Source: a bacterium (GTDB lineage Bacteria > Patescibacteriota > Saccharimonadia > Saccharimonadales > UBA4665). Taken from it: 63,510 nucleotides of DNA. Under the pieces are notes generated by a model. It searched no databases, had not been told where the DNA came from, and saw only the letters and a program-made list of their open reading frames with translations. The number at the start of each line of letters is the position of its first letter. The stretch's first letter is position 1. The stretch is from NCBI GenBank assembly GCA_021790875.1, contig JAJYFN010000002.1, positions 1-63,510 on the forward strand. Direction: 5' to 3'. This document shows, in pieces, positions 59,559 through 63,510 of this stretch. Made by a program: the position numbers and the translations under genes.

Positions 59559-59912
59559 ATGTCGAGACTTTCTCATAAATTAAACACTCAGCAGATGCGT
59601 CAAAAGCGTGTTCGCGCCACTATTACCGGCACTAAAGAGCGTCCCCGCCTAAGTGTGCATATTTCACTACAGCACATTAATGCACAGTTAATTGATGATA
59701 ACTCTAAGACCACATTGGTTTATGTATCCTCAGTTGGCCGTAAGCTTGAAGGCACGATGAGCGACAAAGCCAAGCAAATTGGTATCGAGCTTGCTAAGAA
59801 AGCTAAAACTGCCGGCGTTACAAAGGTTGTCTTTGATCGTGGCAGCAAACTCTACCACGGCCGCATTAAAGCTCTAGCTGACGCCGCTCGAGAAGGCGGA
59901 TTGGAGTTCTAA
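59559..59912 (+). CDS. rplR: 50S ribosomal protein L18
   Basis: [48 protein letters not shown]. Confidence 0.95.
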   Translation: MSRLSHKLNTQQMRQKRVRATITGTKERPRLSVHISLQHINAQLIDDNSKTTLVYVSSVGRKLEGTMSDKAKQIGIELAKKAKTAGVTKVVFDRGSKLYHGRIKALADAAREGGLEF

Positions 59913-60529
59913 TGGCAGCTAAAAGAGGTAGTTCAGGAATGAGTTTTGGCGCAGCGCGACGCAATAATAATGAAACCGAGGAAGACAATCGCTTTGATGA
60001 GCGCATGTTGCACATTGACCGTGTCGCTCGTGTCGTTAAAGGTGGACGTCGTTTTCGTTTCCGCGCATTAGTCGTTGTTGGTGACCACAAAGCAAACGTC
60101 GGTATTGGCATTGCTAAAGGCGCTGACGTTACGGCAGCTGTCGCTAAGGCCAATGAAGTTGCCAAAAAGAACATGATTAAAGTGCCCCTTTACAAAGATA
60201 CTTTGCCTCACGACGTGGAAGCTAAAGTTGGTGGCGCACGTATTTTACTGATGCCAGGATCACCCGGAACTGGGCTCATTGCTGGTGGTGTGGTGCGTAG
60301 TATCCTAGAAGTTGCTGGCGTCAGTAACGTCTTAAGTAAATCACTTGGCTCTTCAAATAAGGCTAACACGGCCTATGCAACCATCAAGGCTTTAGAGCAA
60401 CTAAAACCCGCCAAAGACTGGATTCGACCGAATAAAGTTATAGTTGCAGCAGCTGTAGAAGCTAAGACTAGCGACAAGGCAACTAAAGCAAAAACGCCAG
60501 TTGCTAAAGCCAAGAAAGTAGCTAAGTAG
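59912..60529 (+). CDS. rpsE: 30S ribosomal protein S5 with Lys/Ala-rich tail
   Basis: RVARVVKGGRRFRFRALVVVGDHKANVGIGIAKGADV. Confidence 0.96.
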   Translation: MAAKRGSSGMSFGAARRNNNETEEDNRFDERMLHIDRVARVVKGGRRFRFRALVVVGDHKANVGIGIAKGADVTAAVAKANEVAKKNMIKVPLYKDTLPHDVEAKVGGARILLMPGSPGTGLIAGGVVRSILEVAGVSNVLSKSLGSSNKANTAYATIKALEQLKPAKDWIRPNKVIVAAAVEAKTSDKATKAKTPVAKAKKVAK

Positions 60530-60537
60530 GGTTAATT

Positions 60538-61011
60538 ATGAAGTATCACGATTTAACGATTAAGAAGCACCGCCGCATTAAGCGAGTCGGCCGTGGCATT
60601 GCCGCCGGACAAGGTAAAACTGCCGGACGCGGAACTAAAGGTCAAAAGTCCCGAACTGGTTATTCACGTCGTCCTGGCTTTGCTGGTGGTCAGAACCCGC
60701 TCATGCAACAGCTTCCTAAACTACCTGGCTTTAGATCATTCCATCCAAAACCAGCCATGGTCTTTACGAATCAGTTAAATAACCTGAGTGAGACTACTAT
60801 TACGGCAGAAGTGCTTGCAAACTCCGGATTAATTGCGCATCCTTACCAAAACATTAAATTGCTTAGTAGGGGTGAGTTAAAGCGCAAAGTTAGCGTTAAT
60901 TTGCCAGCAGCTTCGGCATCCGCCGTTGTGGCTATTGAAAGCTTAGGCGGAAGTTTTGTTAAGACTGAGCGTTTAGCAAGACCAGCCAAAGCCAAGCCAA
61001 GTAAAGACTAA
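60538..61011 (+). CDS. rplO: 50S ribosomal protein L15
   Basis: KRVGRGIAAGQGKTAGRGTKGQKSRTGYSRRPGFAGGQNPLMQQLPKL. Confidence 0.95.
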   Translation: MKYHDLTIKKHRRIKRVGRGIAAGQGKTAGRGTKGQKSRTGYSRRPGFAGGQNPLMQQLPKLPGFRSFHPKPAMVFTNQLNNLSETTITAEVLANSGLIAHPYQNIKLLSRGELKRKVSVNLPAASASAVVAIESLGGSFVKTERLARPAKAKPSKD

Positions 61012-61044
61012 ATTACTGCTAAAAAGCACTAGCTAGTCTTATTA

Positions 61045-61065
61045 ATTCTTAGGATTACCAAGAAT
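61045..61065 (+). promoter_or_regulatory. Hairpin in rplO-secY junction
   Basis: ATTCTT(A)GG-atta-CCAAGAAT, 8-bp stem with bulged A. Confidence 0.35.
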
Positions 61066-61143
61066 GATTGGCGATTAACAATAGACCTATGGCATACTAA
61101 ATCTAGATCAAAAAATAGAGGGTGTATTAAACAGTAAATAGTT

Positions 61144-62640
61144 ATGAACTGGAAAGTAATCGCGCAGTCACTTAAGCATCGGGATATGCAAAAACGTATC
61201 CTGGCTTTAATTGGTATTATTATTGTCTTCCGGATCATGATCAATATTCCGGTACCTCTAGGCAGCTCACAGAATTTACACCAGATCCTCTCGAACTTAT
61301 TTAGTTCTAAGACGGCACCTCAGTTTCTAAGCTTCCTAAACGTCCTTTCAGGTGGCGCTTTGGCTAACTTCTCAATCATGCTTGCCGGTCTAGGGCCGTA
61401 CATTAACGCCTCGATTATTATGCAGATGCTTACGAAGGCCATTCCGCAACTTGAGGCTTTACATAATGAAGGTGAGTTTGGCCAAAAGAAGATTAATCAA
61501 TACACCCGAATTCTAACCTTTCCACTGGCTATCATTCAGTCCATTGGCTCAATCTTTTTAATTCGCCAAGCTGCCCAAAGTCTAGGTGGCACAGCAGATA
61601 TTACAGCTCACGCCACCCTAATGCAGTGGGTAATCATGGTTTCAGCCTTAACAGGCGCCTCAATGCTACTGATGTGGCTTGGTGAGTTAATTACTGAACA
61701 AGGTATTGGCAATGGTATCTCGCTAATTATTACGGTCGGTATTGTCAGCCGCTTGCCATCGAACATGTATAACATCGTTAACGCTCAACTCGGCTCGAAG
61801 GATCGTTGGAAGCTGTTTGGTCACACTTGGCCAATGGACCGGAGGGCATCTTTCTATCTCATTGGTATTGTGCTCTCCATTTTGATCTTAACTTGGATCG
61901 TCGTGAAGCTAAATGAGGCCGCGCGTAACTTAACCATTAACTATGCGAAACGAGTTCAAGGCAACCGCGCCTATGGTGGCGTAACGACTAAGTTGCCTGT
62001 GAAGTTAATTACGGCTGGCGTGATCCCAATCATTTTTGCTGTGGCTTTCTTGAGCGTCCCTGGATTTGCCGGACAGTTAATGGCTGGTTCACACAGTCAT
62101 ACAATTGCGCATATTGGCAGTGACTTAGTAAGCTGGTTCCAAACACCTTCGGCTACGACTTTTGCTACTGAACATTGGAAGGCCTATATTTACCCGGTGA
62201 CTTACTTCCTCTTAGTCTTTGTCTTTACCTTCTTCTACACTTCAATTACGTTTAACTCTAAAGAGATAGCTGAAAACCTCCAAAAACAGGGCGGGTTTTT
62301 AGAGGGCATTAGAAGCGGACTGCAGACTGAGAAGTACTTATCTAGGATTGTTAACCGTTTAACCCTATTCGGCGCCATGAGCTTAGGCATACTAGCTTTA
62401 ATCCCAATCGTTGCGCAGATCTTCATTAACCAGAACATTACAATTGGTGGTACGTCGATCTTAATCTTGGTTTCTGTTGCCTTGCAAACCCTAAGATCAG
62501 TCGAATCACGCGCTCTAATGGTGACTTATGATCAATATTCACAACCAGACTTCTTCTATGAGCCAGAAGTAGCCGTTGAGGCCGCTACCGGCGCACGGCG
62601 TCTTAAGTTTATTAATCCAACCCGCTTTAAAAAGAAATAA
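61144..62640 (+). CDS. secY: Protein translocase subunit SecY
   Basis: GLGPYINASIIMQML, EQGIGNGISLIITVGIVSRLP, TFFYTSITFN. Confidence 0.96.
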   Translation: MNWKVIAQSLKHRDMQKRILALIGIIIVFRIMINIPVPLGSSQNLHQILSNLFSSKTAPQFLSFLNVLSGGALANFSIMLAGLGPYINASIIMQMLTKAIPQLEALHNEGEFGQKKINQYTRILTFPLAIIQSIGSIFLIRQAAQSLGGTADITAHATLMQWVIMVSALTGASMLLMWLGELITEQGIGNGISLIITVGIVSRLPSNMYNIVNAQLGSKDRWKLFGHTWPMDRRASFYLIGIVLSILILTWIVVKLNEAARNLTINYAKRVQGNRAYGGVTTKLPVKLITAGVIPIIFAVAFLSVPGFAGQLMAGSHSHTIAHIGSDLVSWFQTPSATTFATEHWKAYIYPVTYFLLVFVFTFFYTSITFNSKEIAENLQKQGGFLEGIRSGLQTEKYLSRIVNRLTLFGAMSLGILALIPIVAQIFINQNITIGGTSILILVSVALQTLRSVESRALMVTYDQYSQPDFFYEPEVAVEAATGARRLKFINPTRFKKK

Positions 62641-62744
62641 CTCTTTTCTAACAGATAGCAGGTAGTTTATCGACCTGATTTATTCCATGCTAAAATAGAA
62701 TCTAGAGCGGACGGTTAGCCAGTAAAACGGAACCGTCATGTTTC

Positions 62745-62760
62745 GGGTTATATAAAACCC
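62745..62760 (+). terminator. Weak hairpin GGGTT-ATATAA-AACCC after secY
   Basis: 5-bp perfect stem followed by TTTA only. Confidence 0.3.
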
Positions 62761-62790
62761 TTTACAATCACCTTATGTTCTTGCTATAAT
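62761..62790 (+). promoter_or_regulatory. Putative infA promoter (TTTACA-N18-TATAAT)
   Basis: Near-consensus hexamers; predicted 5'UTR of about 12 nt. Confidence 0.55.
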
Positions 62791-62808
62791 TACCCCTTAG
62801 TTATAGGT

Positions 62809-63030
62809 ATGGCTGCTAATAAAGAAGTAATTGAGCTCGGCGGCACGATAGTTGAGACCCTACCAGGGACGCAATTTCGTGTAGAGCTTGAGAATGGCCA
62901 TCAAATTATAGCTCACGTCGCCGGTAAGATGAGGAAACATTTTATCCGCATCGTTCCAGGTGACAGCGTAACGGTCGAGTTGACCCCTTACGATCTAACT
63001 AAGGGCAGAATCACCTATCGCAAATCTTAA
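62809..63030 (+). CDS. infA: Translation initiation factor IF-1
   Basis: [63 protein letters not shown]. Confidence 0.96.
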   Translation: MAANKEVIELGGTIVETLPGTQFRVELENGHQIIAHVAGKMRKHFIRIVPGDSVTVELTPYDLTKGRITYRKS

Positions 63031-63084
63031 TATCATTACTGTTTATTTAGGCAGTGTGTCAAATTCAAGGAGGAATTGATCCGC

Positions 63085-63201
63085 ATGAAAGTGCGTGCCA
63101 GCGTCAAGAAAATCAGCCCCGACGACTTAATTGTTCGTCGTAAAGGCCGTGTCTACGTAATTAACAAGCGTAAGCCTAAACATAAGCAAAGGCAGGGTTA
63201 G
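63085..63201 (+). CDS. rpmJ: 50S ribosomal protein L36 (zinc-free form)
   Basis: Translated manually: [47 protein letters not shown] upstream. Confidence 0.95.
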   Translation: MKVRASVKKISPDDLIVRRKGRVYVINKRKPKHKQRQG

Positions 63202-63207
63202 TTAGTT

Positions 63208-63510
63208 ATGGCACGTATTGCTGGTGTTACAATTCCGAGCGAAAAACAGATTTGGGTTGCCTTGACTTATGTTTATGGCATTGGCCCAAAGTCTAGTTAT
63301 GACATTCTAGCGAAGGCGAAGGTTGAACCGACACTACGCACTAAAGACTTAACCGATGACGATATCTCCCGTATTTCCGAAGTCATAAGTACTAACTATT
63401 CCGTAGAAGGTGAATTGCAACGCGTCATTAGCGGCAACATTAAGCGTCTTAAAGACATTAAGAGTTACCGTGGCCAACGTCATAGTGCAAACTTACCAAC
63501 CCGAGGCCAA
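63208..63510 (+). CDS. rpsM: 30S ribosomal protein S13, 5' part (truncated by window)
   Basis: MARIAGVTIPSEKQIWVALTYVYGIGPKSSYDIL...YRGQRHSANLPTRGQ. Confidence 0.95.
   Translation, partial: MARIAGVTIPSEKQIWVALTYVYGIGPKSSYDILAKAKVEPTLRTKDLTDDDISRISEVISTNYSVEGELQRVISGNIKRLKDIKSYRGQRHSANLPTRGQ

Noticed and set aside
1-63510. UGA recoding (as in Gracilibacteria/Absconditabacteria)
   Set aside because: Conserved genes terminate normally and do not need UGA read-through; standard code fits
1-63510. CRISPR arrays, transposases, integrases, prophage
   Set aside because: No regularly spaced repeats, no transposase/integrase-like ORFs and no terminal inverted repeats seen

Overview
The window is a gene-dense, mostly housekeeping bacterial chromosome segment that reads in the standard genetic code. 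Gene content suggests a reduced CPR/Patescibacteria genome, probably Saccharibacteria (TM7)-like: rpmD (L30) is absent from the spc operon, GatCAB is present, and S14 and L36 are zinc-free. This lineage call is inference; no search was run. Left to right it contains: gatC(partial)-gatA-(membrane ORF)-gatB; dnaE; a TrmH/SpoU methyltransferase; a GspE/PilB-like ATPase; rplS-rnhB; an M1 aminopeptidase; nusA; clpC-(hyp)-radA; a class A PBP; tyrS-recG-rsmD; tRNA-Leu(UAG)-hisS; tig; an accessory cell-surface island (about 31.3-38.5 kb); clpP; rpoB-rpoC; and the str-S10-spc ribosomal superoperon through secY, infA, rpmJ and rpsM (partial). The most interesting observations are: (1) a four-gene secreted/surface operon resembling the Gram-positive csc (WxL + DUF916/WxLIP + small anchored protein) cluster, with divergent promoters that share a spacer motif; (2) a highly divergent RpoC trigger loop (LSLDSKHRSG where LTMRTFHTGG is expected) together with loss of both beta-prime zinc sites; (3) parallel loss of zinc-ligand cysteines in GatB, the PilB-like ATPase, S14 and L36; (4) CIRCE operators at clpC and clpP that carry the -35 hexamer in their loop; (5) an intrinsic terminator in the nusA 5'UTR; (6) several apparently leaderless promoters; and (7) an unusual ~270-nt insertion/leader between rpsJ and rplC. 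All calls come from reading the sequence and from remembered family motifs.
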